From Acidobacteria bacterium UBA6911 (lineage in GTDB: Bacteria > Acidobacteriota > UBA6911): a stretch of 6,455 nucleotides of DNA. The DNA lies in NCBI GenBank assembly GCA_002451015.1, contig DKBB01000287.1:1-6455 (forward strand). The letters are read 5' to 3'. The first letter of the stretch is position 1; every line of letters starts with the position of its first letter. This document shows, in pieces, positions 1 through 6,433 of this stretch. A program made the translations under genes and the position numbers. Below the pieces are notes generated by a model that was given only the letters and a program-made list of their open reading frames with translations, had not been told where the DNA came from and did no database searches.

Positions 1-1
1 A

Positions 2-724
2 CTTGCCCGGAAACCTCCTGACCTGCTCGCGGTGTGCGGAGGGGACGGGACCGTCAACGAAGTCGCTTCCTTTATTCCTTCGCCTCCCTACCCGGTAGCC
101 GTGCTTCCCGCAGGTACCGCCAACGTCATTGCCAGAGAATTAAAGCTGCCGTTAAATCCTGTTCGAGCTCTCGATATAGGACTCAACCGATCCGTCCGCA
201 AAGTCGATTTGGGTGAGTTGGGACCGGGAGCCAGACGCCGGTTCGTCTTTGTGGCTGGAATCGGATTTGATGCCTATGTGGCGGCCGGGGTGAAGCCTGC
301 ATTGAAAGCTAGGTTCGGAATGGGAGCCTACGCTTTGGAGATTATCCGCTGCCTTAAGACCTACCCATTCAGGGAATTTCAAGTTCGTGTCGAGGATTGT
401 TCCTATACGGCAACGAGTTGCCTTGTGGCCAATGCAAAGAGCTACGGAGGGGGATTGCTTTTCTGTCCTCGGGCCGATATGCAGGACGGTCTTCTTGATA
501 TTCTCATAATTCAGGGGAAAAGCCGGATCAGGCTCGCCCGTTTTCTCCTTCGCGCCTGGTTGGGCCATCCGAAAGAGAATGACTGGACACGACGGATTCG
601 GGCCGGCAAGTTGACCGTTGAGGGACCGGCCGGTATACCGGTTCAGGCTGATGGAGAATCAGCCGGGGAGCTGCCGTTGGAAATCAGCCTTTTGCCGTCG
701 ACCTTTCCCCTGGTTATTCCCTGA
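2..724 (+). CDS. Diacylglycerol kinase family lipid kinase (YegS/BmrU-like), 5'-truncated by window edge
   Basis: The frame is open from the window edge to a TGA at 722-724, giving 240 visible residues; the family is usually near 300, so roughly 55-60 N-terminal residues lie outside. Visible residues 13-17 are the glycine-rich nucleotide-binding motif GGDGT followed by VNEV, and PAGTAN with its downstream helix follows about 25 residues later, as in the DAGK catalytic domain. Near the C-terminus VQADGES is the conserved DGE acidic motif of the second domain, followed by the usual strand and a hydrophobic end. Members phosphorylate diacylglycerol, sphingosine-like lipids or phosphatidylglycerol with ATP at the inner membrane face; the substrate cannot be told from sequence. 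A GTG at 32 lies just before GGDGT and would cut the nucleotide-binding domain, so it is not the start. The gene is separated from der by 291 bases and is probably its own transcript. Confidence 0.92.
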   Translation, partial: LARKPPDLLAVCGGDGTVNEVASFIPSPPYPVAVLPAGTANVIARELKLPLNPVRALDIGLNRSVRKVDLGELGPGARRRFVFVAGIGFDAYVAAGVKPALKARFGMGAYALEIIRCLKTYPFREFQVRVEDCSYTATSCLVANAKSYGGGLLFCPRADMQDGLLDILIIQGKSRIRLARFLLRAWLGHPKENDWTRRIRAGKLTVEGPAGIPVQADGESAGELPLEISLLPSTFPLVIP

Positions 725-815
725 ACCTGAAGCTTGCCAATATAGCACTCTGGAGGTTTGAGCGGAGTCGTGGCGGGAGAAGAAGTTGCAGCGTTTCCGG
801 GTTTCCCGTCTCCTG

Positions 816-847
816 CTTTCCCTCTTCCCTAAGAGGAAAGGGGTTTT
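816..847 (+). terminator. Possible weak intrinsic terminator after the lipid kinase gene
   Basis: The arms CCTCTT (821-826) and AAGAGG (831-836) enclose a CCCT loop, and CTTT/AAAG extend the stem after a one-base bulge. Two G and a four-T run (844-847) follow. The stem is modest and the T-run short, and it lies about 90 bases past the stop codon, so termination here is only a possibility. Confidence 0.3.
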
Positions 848-912
848 ATCCTGAACGGGGGATTCAAATCGGGAAAAATAATTTCCATAAACCCCGGGCC
901 GGTAACAGAGGC

Positions 913-941
913 TTGGGAAATCTCTCTTCAGGGCGTAAAAT
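913..941 (+). promoter_or_regulatory. Candidate sigma70 promoter for der
   Basis: TTGGGA at 913-918 (4 of 6 matches to the -35 consensus) is followed after exactly 17 bases by TAAAAT at 936-941 (5 of 6 matches to -10). Transcription would begin near 948, leaving a leader of about 68 bases before the der start at 1016. Position and spacing fit well, but the call rests only on consensus matching. Confidence 0.45.
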
Positions 942-1015
942 GTACCGTTCATACTAATACCGTTTACAGTCTCGTGTTTGCAGGCGGGGCTCAAATTCAG
1001 GATTCTTAGCGGGAT

Positions 1016-2347
1016 ATGTTTAAAATCGCAATCGTCGGCCGGCCGAATGTTGGCAAATCCACCCTGTTTAACCGCCTGTGTCGTGTCCGCAAATCGATCG
1101 TCGGAGACGAGCCGGGCATTACGAGGGACCGTATCTACGGCTCCATTCGCGGGGAACATTTTTCCGCCGAGGTCCTGGATACCGGGGGAATGATACCGGA
1201 TACCCACGATATCATCCCCAGGGGAATTCTGAACCAGGTCGAAAAGGCCGTAGCCGAATCCCACCTGATTTTAATGGTCGTGGACGGGCGCGCCGGGATC
1301 ACACCTCTGGACGAACAGCTTCTTCCAATGTTGCGCAGGACCGGCAAGCCGGTCTGGACGGTTGTCAACAAGATCGACGCTGCGGGATTGGAAATACACG
1401 CGGCCCCATTTTATGCATTCGGAATGGATGAGGTATATCCCGTTTCGGCCGAACATGGCCTCGGCACGTCGGAACTTGTTGACGCAATCGCCGAAAAAGC
1501 GGAAGTGCATTCCCCCGAAACGGAAGAACAGGGGATGGAGGCGGATAAGGATGAAATACGGATTGCCGTTGTCGGCCGGCCGAATGTTGGCAAATCCTCC
1601 CTGGTAAACCGCTTGCTAGGCTTTGAGCGCTCCATTGTCACCGACATACCCGGGACAACGCGCGATTCGGTGGATACGCTCCTGGTTCGCGAGGGACACC
1701 GGTATCGCATCATCGATACAGCCGGGATCCGTAGGAAGGGAAAGGTTGCGTTGGACCGTACAGAAAAGGTCAGCGTTATCATGGCCCAGAAAAGCCTGGA
1801 AAGAGCCGATATAGCTCTTCTGGTGCTTGATGCGGAAGAAGGTGTTACAAAGCTGGATGCCGGCATCGGGGGACAGGCCAACGAATCAGGCTGTTCGGTT
1901 ATTGTTGTTTACAACAAGTGGGACAAGGTTGATAAGAATTTGGCCACGCTTGAGGAATACACGGAAAGAGTACACCGGCGGATGAAGTACCTGGCCTATG
2001 CACCGATAATAACCGTTTCGGCATTGACCGGGCAGCGCGTATCCAAGCTGTTTGCAATGATCCGCGATGCAAAGGACGCCCGAAATGTGCGTATCCCGAC
2101 CGGCACCCTCAATAATCTTTTTGTTCCGGACCTGGCGGAGAAATTCAAGGCGCATGATCCCAATCATATGCTGGGAATACGCTATATTACCCAGGCAAAA
2201 ATCAATCCCCCGACCTTTGTGGTTTTCACGTCGGGGCGGGATCGTCTGCATTTTTCCACGGAAAGATATCTGCTAAACCGCCTTCGGGAGCAGTTTGGAT
2301 TTTATGCGACGCCGATAAGAATCCATCAGCGCCGGAAGGCGAAATAA
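1016..2347 (+). CDS. der: Ribosome biogenesis GTPase Der (EngA)
   Basis: Der is an essential GTPase with two tandem G domains that acts in late assembly of the 50S subunit. At 443 residues the protein has normal length (Bacillus about 436, E. coli 490). G domain 1 shows GRPNVGKST at 8-16, the switch threonine T36 in GITRDR, DTGG at 55-58, NKID at 118-121 and SAE at 144-146. G domain 2 shows GRPNVGKSS at 187-195, DTAG at 234-237, NKWD at 300-303 and SALTG at 335-339. Residues from about 355 to the basic tail HQRRKAK form the KH-like RNA-binding domain. All nucleotide-binding motifs are intact. The ATG at 1016 is fixed by an in-frame TAG at 1007-1009; no strong Shine-Dalgarno is visible before it. 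The P-loop coding stretches of the two domains share 27 identical bases (1034-1060 and 1571-1597). It is followed by an AT-rich gap and the IHF-like gene. Confidence 0.98.
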   Translation: MFKIAIVGRPNVGKSTLFNRLCRVRKSIVGDEPGITRDRIYGSIRGEHFSAEVLDTGGMIPDTHDIIPRGILNQVEKAVAESHLILMVVDGRAGITPLDEQLLPMLRRTGKPVWTVVNKIDAAGLEIHAAPFYAFGMDEVYPVSAEHGLGTSELVDAIAEKAEVHSPETEEQGMEADKDEIRIAVVGRPNVGKSSLVNRLLGFERSIVTDIPGTTRDSVDTLLVREGHRYRIIDTAGIRRKGKVALDRTEKVSVIMAQKSLERADIALLVLDAEEGVTKLDAGIGGQANESGCSVIVVYNKWDKVDKNLATLEEYTERVHRRMKYLAYAPIITVSALTGQRVSKLFAMIRDAKDARNVRIPTGTLNNLFVPDLAEKFKAHDPNHMLGIRYITQAKINPPTFVVFTSGRDRLHFSTERYLLNRLREQFGFYATPIRIHQRRKAK

Positions 2348-2429
2348 AAATAGTGTCATACGGAGCGTAATAATAATTAAAAATCCATTATGCAGGATCG
2401 AAAAATCGGGGTATAAAAAAGATTATATA

Positions 2430-2457
2430 TTGAAAATTGAGAATTAAAGATTAAGAT
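2430..2457 (+). promoter_or_regulatory. Candidate promoter for the ihfA-merR-tRNA-surE cluster
   Basis: TTGAAA at 2430-2435 (5 of 6 to -35) is followed after 16 bases by TAAGAT at 2452-2457 (4 of 6 to -10). The start of transcription would be near 2464, about 23 bases before the ihfA ATG. The whole gap 2348-2486 is strongly AT-rich, with short tandem units (AAGATT, AAGATT), so chance matches are easy and the call is tentative. Confidence 0.33.
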
Positions 2458-2486
2458 TAAGAACGGACGGAAACTCCTTTATTGTT

Positions 2487-2756
2487 ATGAATAAAGATGA
2501 GATCAGCAGAAGGGTGTACGAAGCGCACGGTGGTTTGGCATTTTCGGATGCCCGGAAGATTGTGGATTTGGTCCTGAACTTAATAAAGAAAAGGTTGGTA
2601 AATGGAGAGAGAGTTCTGCTCAGTGGATTCGGCAGCTTCACCGTGCAGCGACGGAAGGACAAAAAGGGAGTGAATCCCCAAACGGGAGAATCCATTATCA
2701 TTGCAGGCAGAAATACCGTAAAATTCAAACCGTCAAAATCTTTGAAATCCATTTAG
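2487..2756 (+). CDS. ihfA: IHF/HU family DNA-bending protein, IHF alpha-like
   Basis: This 89-residue protein belongs to the HU/IHF family, whose dimers bend DNA and organise the nucleoid. The N-terminal helices occupy about 1-38 (the usual MNKDEI start and a KIVDLVLNLIKKRL helix). GFGSF at 47-51 is the family hallmark. The beta-arm spans about 52-76 and carries NPQTGE, with P64 at the tip position that intercalates into DNA. GRNTVKFKPSKSLK at the end is the conserved closing strand and helix. It is at the short end of the 90-100 residue family range and has almost no C-terminal tail. Assignment to alpha rather than beta or HU leans on context: the downstream MerR gene starts 8 bases after its stop, an arrangement I recall for ihfA in Geobacter-like genomes, where pheT rather than der lies upstream. 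No clear Shine-Dalgarno precedes the ATG. Confidence 0.88.
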   Translation: MNKDEISRRVYEAHGGLAFSDARKIVDLVLNLIKKRLVNGERVLLSGFGSFTVQRRKDKKGVNPQTGESIIIAGRNTVKFKPSKSLKSI

Positions 2757-2764
2757 AGCGGCCT

Positions 2765-3163
2765 ATGCAGTTTGTACCGAAAAAACTCTACTATAAAATC
2801 CGGGAAGTGTGCGAAATAGTTGGCGTTGAGGCGCATGTTCTACGTTTCTGGGAGACGGAATTTCCTTCTCTTTCCCCGCCCAAGAGCAAAACCGGCCAGC
2901 GAACCTACCGACCCAAGGATATAGAACTGCTGCTACGGATCCGGAATCTCCTATACGAAGAGGGGTACACCATTGCCGGTGCACGGAAGCGTTTGAGTTC
3001 GGGAACCCCGGCTAGCGATCCGAAGGTCGAGGCTCCCGAAGTTCGTTCCCGCGGTGATGGTAAGCAATCGAAGCCGACAACAACAACCAATCTAAGGTCG
3101 GATCGTCTGAATAAAGTAAAGTCGGAGCTGGAGAACATATTGACTTTGCTGGATCGTGAATGA
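2765..3163 (+). CDS. Small MerR-family transcriptional regulator
   Basis: The protein has 132 residues. Residues 8-31 (LYYKIREVCEIVGV through LRFWE) form the MerR helix-turn-helix, and RTYRPKDIELLLRIRNLL (46-63) plus EEGYTIAGARKRL (65-77) form the wing and following helices. Residues from about 79 to 112 are polar and low in hydrophobics, probably a flexible linker, and 113-132 (LNKVKSELENILTLLDRE) look like a short antiparallel dimer helix. There is no cysteine cluster or effector domain, so it is unlikely to be a metal sensor; its signal is unknown. MerR proteins bind operators as dimers and twist promoters with long spacers. It begins 8 bases after the IHF-like gene and ends 18 bases before tRNA-Pro, which argues for one transcript. 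I recall small MerR proteins of this kind in the same place in several deltaproteobacteria. Confidence 0.88.
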   Translation: MQFVPKKLYYKIREVCEIVGVEAHVLRFWETEFPSLSPPKSKTGQRTYRPKDIELLLRIRNLLYEEGYTIAGARKRLSSGTPASDPKVEAPEVRSRGDGKQSKPTTTTNLRSDRLNKVKSELENILTLLDRE

Positions 3164-3181
3164 TACCGTTGAATCTACGGT

Positions 3182-3258
3182 CGGGACGTAGCGCAGCCTG
3201 GTAGCGCACACGCTTGGGGTGCGTGTGGTCGGTGGTTCAAATCCACTCGTCCCGACCA
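3182..3258 (+). tRNA. tRNA-Pro (anticodon GGG)
   Basis: A full 77-base cloverleaf can be drawn. The acceptor arms CGGGACG (3182-3188) and CGTCCCG (3248-3254) pair completely, followed by discriminator A and encoded CCA. The D arm is GCGC/GCGC. The anticodon stem CACGC/GCGTG encloses loop TTGGGGT with anticodon GGG, which reads CCC and CCU. The T arm has GGTGG, TTCAAAT and CCACT. C1:G72 and A73 are the bacterial proline identity elements. It begins 18 bases after the merR stop and is probably cut out of a longer transcript; a TTGACT at 3140-3145 has no good -10 partner, so a private promoter is unsupported. It differs from the second proline tRNA at about 14 of 77 positions. Confidence 0.97.
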
Positions 3259-3272
3259 TTTATTTTTTTATC

Positions 3273-4010
3273 GTGACCGTAATTCTACTTACCAATGATG
3301 ACGGGATTGAGGCCGAAGGGCTCAAGACCTTGGAAAAGGTCCTGGGAAATATTGCGCAACTTATCATCGTGGCTCCCGATCAGGAACGCAGCGCCGTAAG
3401 TCACGGCCTGACGATTCACTCCTCCCTTGAAGTCAAGGAACTCAAACAGGACCGGTACGTTCTGAACGGCACCCCGGCCGACTGTATCATATACGCGCTC
3501 CAGCACCTGTTTAATGTGTTCCCCGACATGGTTATTTCGGGCATTAATCACGGCGCGAACCTCGGGGACGATATTATGTATTCCGGAACCGTCGCAGCCG
3601 CACGTGAAGCGTCCCGCCACGGCATTCCCTCGCTTGCCTTGTCTCAGGCATATGACGACCGTCCCATCCAGTTCAAGGAGAGCTCTGCGTTTGCCCGGGA
3701 ACTGGTTTCCACCCTTTTGCAGGACGGACTCAGAGGCGAGTTCTGCCTGAACGTGAATTTTCCCGTACGGAAAATTCGGGGGACGAAAATTACCCGGCAG
3801 GGGTGCGCGCAACACATTCCCCACTTCAATTCTCTGGACAAGAATGCGGACTACAACCTGTTGCCCCAAAGCCAGGAAGAACCGCAGGAGCCTGACTTAT
3901 GGTCCGACCGGAAGGCTATCCTCAATCAATTTGTATCGATAACTCCACTGCAGCGCGACCAGACAGACTATCCTGCTGCCCGGTCTCTGCGGGTTCGGTT
4001 GAAAAGTTGA
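3273..4010 (+). CDS. surE: 5'/3'-nucleotidase SurE
   Basis: SurE is a metal-dependent phosphatase acting on nucleoside monophosphates and is linked to stationary-phase survival. From the GTG at 3273 the protein begins MTVILLTNDDGI and has 245 residues (E. coli about 253). The acidic metal-binding pair is D9-D10 in NDDG. S40 in APDQERSAVSHG, NGTPADC (65-71) and SGINHGANLGDD (89-100, whose asparagine completes the metal site) are all intact, as is YSGTVAAA. ITPLQRDQTDY near the C-terminus is the normal oligomerisation segment end. GTG is chosen because family proteins start a few residues before the LLTNDDG strand; the open frame continues upstream only through the tRNA. There is no Shine-Dalgarno: the 14 bases before GTG are almost all T and A, directly after the tRNA CCA. 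It probably shares a transcript with the ihfA-merR-tRNA set. Confidence 0.95.
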   Translation: MTVILLTNDDGIEAEGLKTLEKVLGNIAQLIIVAPDQERSAVSHGLTIHSSLEVKELKQDRYVLNGTPADCIIYALQHLFNVFPDMVISGINHGANLGDDIMYSGTVAAAREASRHGIPSLALSQAYDDRPIQFKESSAFARELVSTLLQDGLRGEFCLNVNFPVRKIRGTKITRQGCAQHIPHFNSLDKNADYNLLPQSQEEPQEPDLWSDRKAILNQFVSITPLQRDQTDYPAARSLRVRLKS

Positions 4011-4091
4011 CGGTTAAGATTTAATTCCGGCCTTCCCCGAAATTTCCGCTCCTGCACTTGATATTATTAGCGATAATTGTCTGAAAGTGCC

Positions 4092-4120
4092 TTGATTGGC
4101 GCCCTGAATTGCGCTAGCAT
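4092..4120 (+). promoter_or_regulatory. Candidate promoter for tRNA-Pro(CGG)
   Basis: TTGATT at 4092-4097 (4 of 6) and TAGCAT at 4115-4120 (4 of 6) are separated by 17 bases. Initiation near 4127 would leave about 54 bases before the mature tRNA. Matches are moderate; read-through from surE is the alternative. Confidence 0.3.
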
Positions 4121-4180
4121 TTCCGTTTCCAGCCCGATTCCGCTGCGGCATCTATCTGCCGTTGGGAAATACGGGCAGGG

Positions 4181-4257
<77 letters not shown>

Positions 4258-4380
4258 CCTCTCCTTTGTAGTAATTCCCCAAGCTTTTTATTATCAACAA
4301 ACATGAGTGGTCTCTTGATTTTAAGCTATTCCTGCCAGTTGACAATTTGGCTATTTCTGTTCCCAGTTTTCGGATCGATT

Positions 4381-5844
4381 CTATGATTCAGCCAATTCAC
4401 CAATTTCCAATATTATCAGAGTAAGGTCGTCTTCATAGCCCTTGTCGGATTTATTCCCCGACCAACGAGCGAGTTCGTAAAGGAGTGAATCGGCAAAATG
4501 ATCTAGCGGTATATGACTGTGTGATTTGATGAATGCTTTGAACCGCTCCTGGCCAAATAATTCTCCCGATGGATCCATGACTTCAATGATCCCATCGGTA
4601 TAAAGAAAGATACGATCACCGGAATTTACTCTCAATCGGATGTTTGTGTATTTCTCTTCCGGACGGAATCCCAGCAACAGACCGTTTTCCTCATGCTCCG
4701 TGACTGTCTTTTCCGCTGCTCGCCACAATAGAAGGGGCGGATGCGCTGCACCTGAATAAATAGCAGTCTTTGCAATCGGATCGATCAAAAGGTATCCTGC
4801 TGTAACAAATTTGCCTGTCGGCTGATTGCAAAGAATTTGATTCAGCCCTGTCAGTACCGCAGCTGGATCAAACCGAGATGAAGCTTTCGACAAGAGAGCG
4901 ACTTTCAGCATGGAGGCAACAAGCGCGGCGGGAATTCCATGCCCGGTGACATCTGCTATCAAGATACCTGTTCGGGAGTTATCTGCTGAAATAAAGTCGT
5001 AGAAATCTCCTGCAACAGAGGTCATGGGGACATACTTTACGGCCATATTGCAGCATTCTAGAGTCGGCACTTCGCGAGGCAGAATGGATGTTTGTATTTG
5101 CCGGGCAGCCTCCATCTCTTGTTGAATCGCAATGAGCTTCTGCTCATTCTTTAAAAACCGGCGTACAGCAATGTAGCCAAGAAGAATTACAAAAAGAAGG
5201 AAGCATAAAGCTTCCAGGCGTAGGGCCCAAGGCACCAGCGAAAAGGTGACCAGGTGCTCGTTGACAACTGAAAGAATAAACAAGGAAAGTCCAATTTTTA
5301 TTGCACGACTTTCCTCCAGCAAAGGTGGCTGGTAATCATGAAATCTACCCAATAACAGTGCAGCCGTTAAGCCAATGAAAAACAGGTATACAGGGTCAGG
5401 CAAGCTTTCGGGAATTTGAAGAAGGATATCTACCAGAATGGCCACAACGGCATAGAGGATTTGGATCCAAAACAATACGCGAAGCGACGATCTCCATCCC
5501 TTGCCATAAATTTCTATCAGGAACAGCACAAACGGTATCAAGATCGCATAGTTAATGAAGGAAACCGAATATCGCCAAGCTTCCTCGGATAGTCCGATGA
5601 GAAGCTGAATTTCAGGATTTGAAGCAAGAAGGCGCACTCCGTAAAGAAGTGCAATCATGCCAAACCATAAAATCAAACCGGCTTTTGGTTTCCACCTAAT
5701 GAAATAGACCGAAAGGGCGAATAGACCTGCAACTAATATAATCGATCCTAGAGCAAGGGACCCGGCATCAACCAGCAGAATCTCGTGAGTCCTCTGTTGG
5801 GCGTAGGTCCAATCAATGTTGTCTGATAAATTGCCCTGATTCAT
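4381..5844 (-). CDS. Membrane-bound SpoIIE/RsbU-type PP2C serine phosphatase
   Basis: The protein has 487 residues. The N-terminal 230 contain about seven hydrophobic segments (near 25-48, 57-74, 93-112, 122-143, 150-166, 182-203, 208-228), a seven-helix membrane sensor layout without a recognised ligand domain. A charged helix (229-252, FLKNEQKLIAIQQEMEAARQ) joins to IQTSILP, the usual linker before the phosphatase. The catalytic domain (about 255-483) keeps all metal-binding landmarks: VAGDFYDF (277-284, D280), ADVTGHGIPAAL (297-308, D298), AAHPPLLL, LYTDG (414-418, D417) and YEDDLTLI (470-477, D472/D473). Such enzymes dephosphorylate serine on anti-sigma-factor antagonists in partner-switching pathways. 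No STAS or anti-sigma kinase gene is visible here, so the target is unknown. It starts 28 bases after the ferredoxin stop, on the same strand, with only a weak GGA-type ribosome site, suggesting co-transcription. Confidence 0.93.
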   Translation of the reverse strand: MNQGNLSDNIDWTYAQQRTHEILLVDAGSLALGSIILVAGLFALSVYFIRWKPKAGLILWFGMIALLYGVRLLASNPEIQLLIGLSEEAWRYSVSFINYAILIPFVLFLIEIYGKGWRSSLRVLFWIQILYAVVAILVDILLQIPESLPDPVYLFFIGLTAALLLGRFHDYQPPLLEESRAIKIGLSLFILSVVNEHLVTFSLVPWALRLEALCFLLFVILLGYIAVRRFLKNEQKLIAIQQEMEAARQIQTSILPREVPTLECCNMAVKYVPMTSVAGDFYDFISADNSRTGILIADVTGHGIPAALVASMLKVALLSKASSRFDPAAVLTGLNQILCNQPTGKFVTAGYLLIDPIAKTAIYSGAAHPPLLLWRAAEKTVTEHEENGLLLGFRPEEKYTNIRLRVNSGDRIFLYTDGIIEVMDPSGELFGQERFKAFIKSHSHIPLDHFADSLLYELARWSGNKSDKGYEDDLTLIILEIGELAES

Positions 5845-5872
5845 GATTTACATCCAAAAGAATCCTGACGCT

Positions 5873-6196
5873 TTATTTAAAGAAATAATGAATAGCCTCT
5901 TGCTCGCAATTATCTATGCAGGTGGCACAGCGTGCACACTCCGGATTTTCCATGTTAATCGTTTGGGCCATGGCTTCTACAGGAAGGCTCATTGGGCAGC
6001 CCTCGGTGCACGTTTGGCAGTTTTTGCATGAACGAGGATCCGCTCTTAGCCTAAGCGAAGGCCATTGGATTATATTTCTAAAGCTTCTCCCAAAGATCAT
6101 ACAAGGAGCCATCCAACAAATATGATGGCAAAAGGACCTCCTGCCAATGAAAAAAGCCGGCATTACAATGAGGAGTAAGACAAAAAAATACGTCAT
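5873..6196 (-). CDS. Short membrane-anchored 2[4Fe-4S] ferredoxin, probably an N-terminally truncated polyferredoxin
   Basis: The 107-residue protein begins with a hydrophobic segment (3-17) and then IGRRSFCHHICWMAPCMIFG (17-36), a cysteine-rich motif typical of the NapH/CcoG-like membrane polyferredoxins. Two ferredoxin motifs follow: C57, C60, C63, C67-P68 and C87, C90, C93, C97; the second lacks the usual proline after its last cysteine (E98 instead). This would bind two [4Fe-4S] clusters and pass electrons at the membrane. Family members I remember are about 250 residues with extra helices and a CP motif before this point, so this is likely only the C-terminal part. The frame stays open 10 codons further upstream to a TAG at 6227-6229, with no better start. 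AAGGA at 6210-6214 is 13 bases before the ATG, farther than usual. It precedes the serine phosphatase gene by 28 bases. Whether it is a functional short form or a remnant is undecided. Confidence 0.8.
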   Translation of the reverse strand: MTYFFVLLLIVMPAFFIGRRSFCHHICWMAPCMIFGRSFRNIIQWPSLRLRADPRSCKNCQTCTEGCPMSLPVEAMAQTINMENPECARCATCIDNCEQEAIHYFFK

Positions 6197-6226
6197 CGAC
6201 GAATAGAAATCCTTGATGGAAACACC

Positions 6227-6373
6227 CTATTTCGTTTGCCAAAAGAACTCGAGTTTTTCATAGCAAACATAGCCTTCTTCGTCAACCGTCACAGACAGTA
6301 TTTCCTTCCATGATAAGTGCTTGGTCTTTGCGCCTTCGGGGGTATACGGATTGATTTTACGGATTAGCTTTGA
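6227..6373 (-). pseudogene. Start-less 48-codon open stretch, possible gene remnant
   Basis: On the - strand the frame runs from just after a TAA (6374-6376) to a TAG (6227-6229). It has no ATG; the only usual start codon inside is a GTG near residue 28. The reading includes KINPYTPEGAKTKHLSWKE and ends YEKLEFFWQTK, a composition that looks like real protein rather than random translation. I do not recognise it. It has no cysteine motif of the polyferredoxin family, and the other two frames also stop just upstream, so an intact longer gene is not visible. It lies in the same frame as the ferredoxin, directly before it. It could be the decayed 3' end of another gene, or chance. Confidence 0.25.
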
Positions 6374-6391
6374 TTACGGGAAAAAGCCAGA

Positions 6392-6433
6392 ATGCCCAGC
6401 CTTTGGCTGGAACCCCAGCCAAAGGCTGGGTAT
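6392..6433. repeat. Nested palindrome, REP-doublet-like
   Basis: The arms CCCAGCCTTTGGCTGG (6395-6410) and CCAGCCAAAGGCTGGG (6415-6430) are perfect reverse complements over 16 bases around an AACC spacer; a G-T and two further pairs extend the stem to 6392-6433. Each arm is itself a small palindrome, CCAGCC-N3-GGCTGG, so the unit can form two small hairpins or one long one. GCCA lies just outside on both sides (5 and 6 bases away) in inverted orientation. This is the layout of paired REP elements mobilised by REP-associated transposases, though no transposase is in view and copy number is unknown. It lacks an adjacent T-run, so a simple terminator is less likely. Confidence 0.6.

Noticed and set aside
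659..1264. 201-codon minus-strand frame over the gap before der
   Set aside because: It overlaps the der start and the lipid kinase end, has no recognisable domain, and both overlapped frames are clearly real genes; nothing else supports it.
3219..3272. Upstream extension of surE starting inside tRNA-Pro
   Set aside because: The extra residues are tRNA sequence (RVVGGSNPLVP) read as protein; SurE proteins start just before the LLTNDDG strand, which the GTG at 3273 provides.
4281..4327. Imperfect inverted repeat (AAGCT...ATCAA with TTGAT...AAGCT) that might end transcription from both sides
   Set aside because: Arms are AT-rich with an unequal interior and an 17-base loop, so the hairpin would be weak; no GC-rich stem precedes the T-run.
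4339..4344. Perfect TTGACA -35 box between tRNA-Pro(CGG) and the phosphatase
   Set aside because: No acceptable -10 lies 15-19 bases downstream, and the only gene ahead is on the opposite strand.
5843..6125. Plus-strand frames across the ferredoxin region
   Set aside because: They are shadows of the minus-strand gene, whose eight ferredoxin cysteines in correct spacing show the true frame.
6227..6229. Pyrrolysine at the TAG upstream of the ferredoxin
   Set aside because: No amber readthrough machinery is visible, TAG also ends the IHF-like and phosphatase genes normally, and the upstream residues do not resemble the ferredoxin family.
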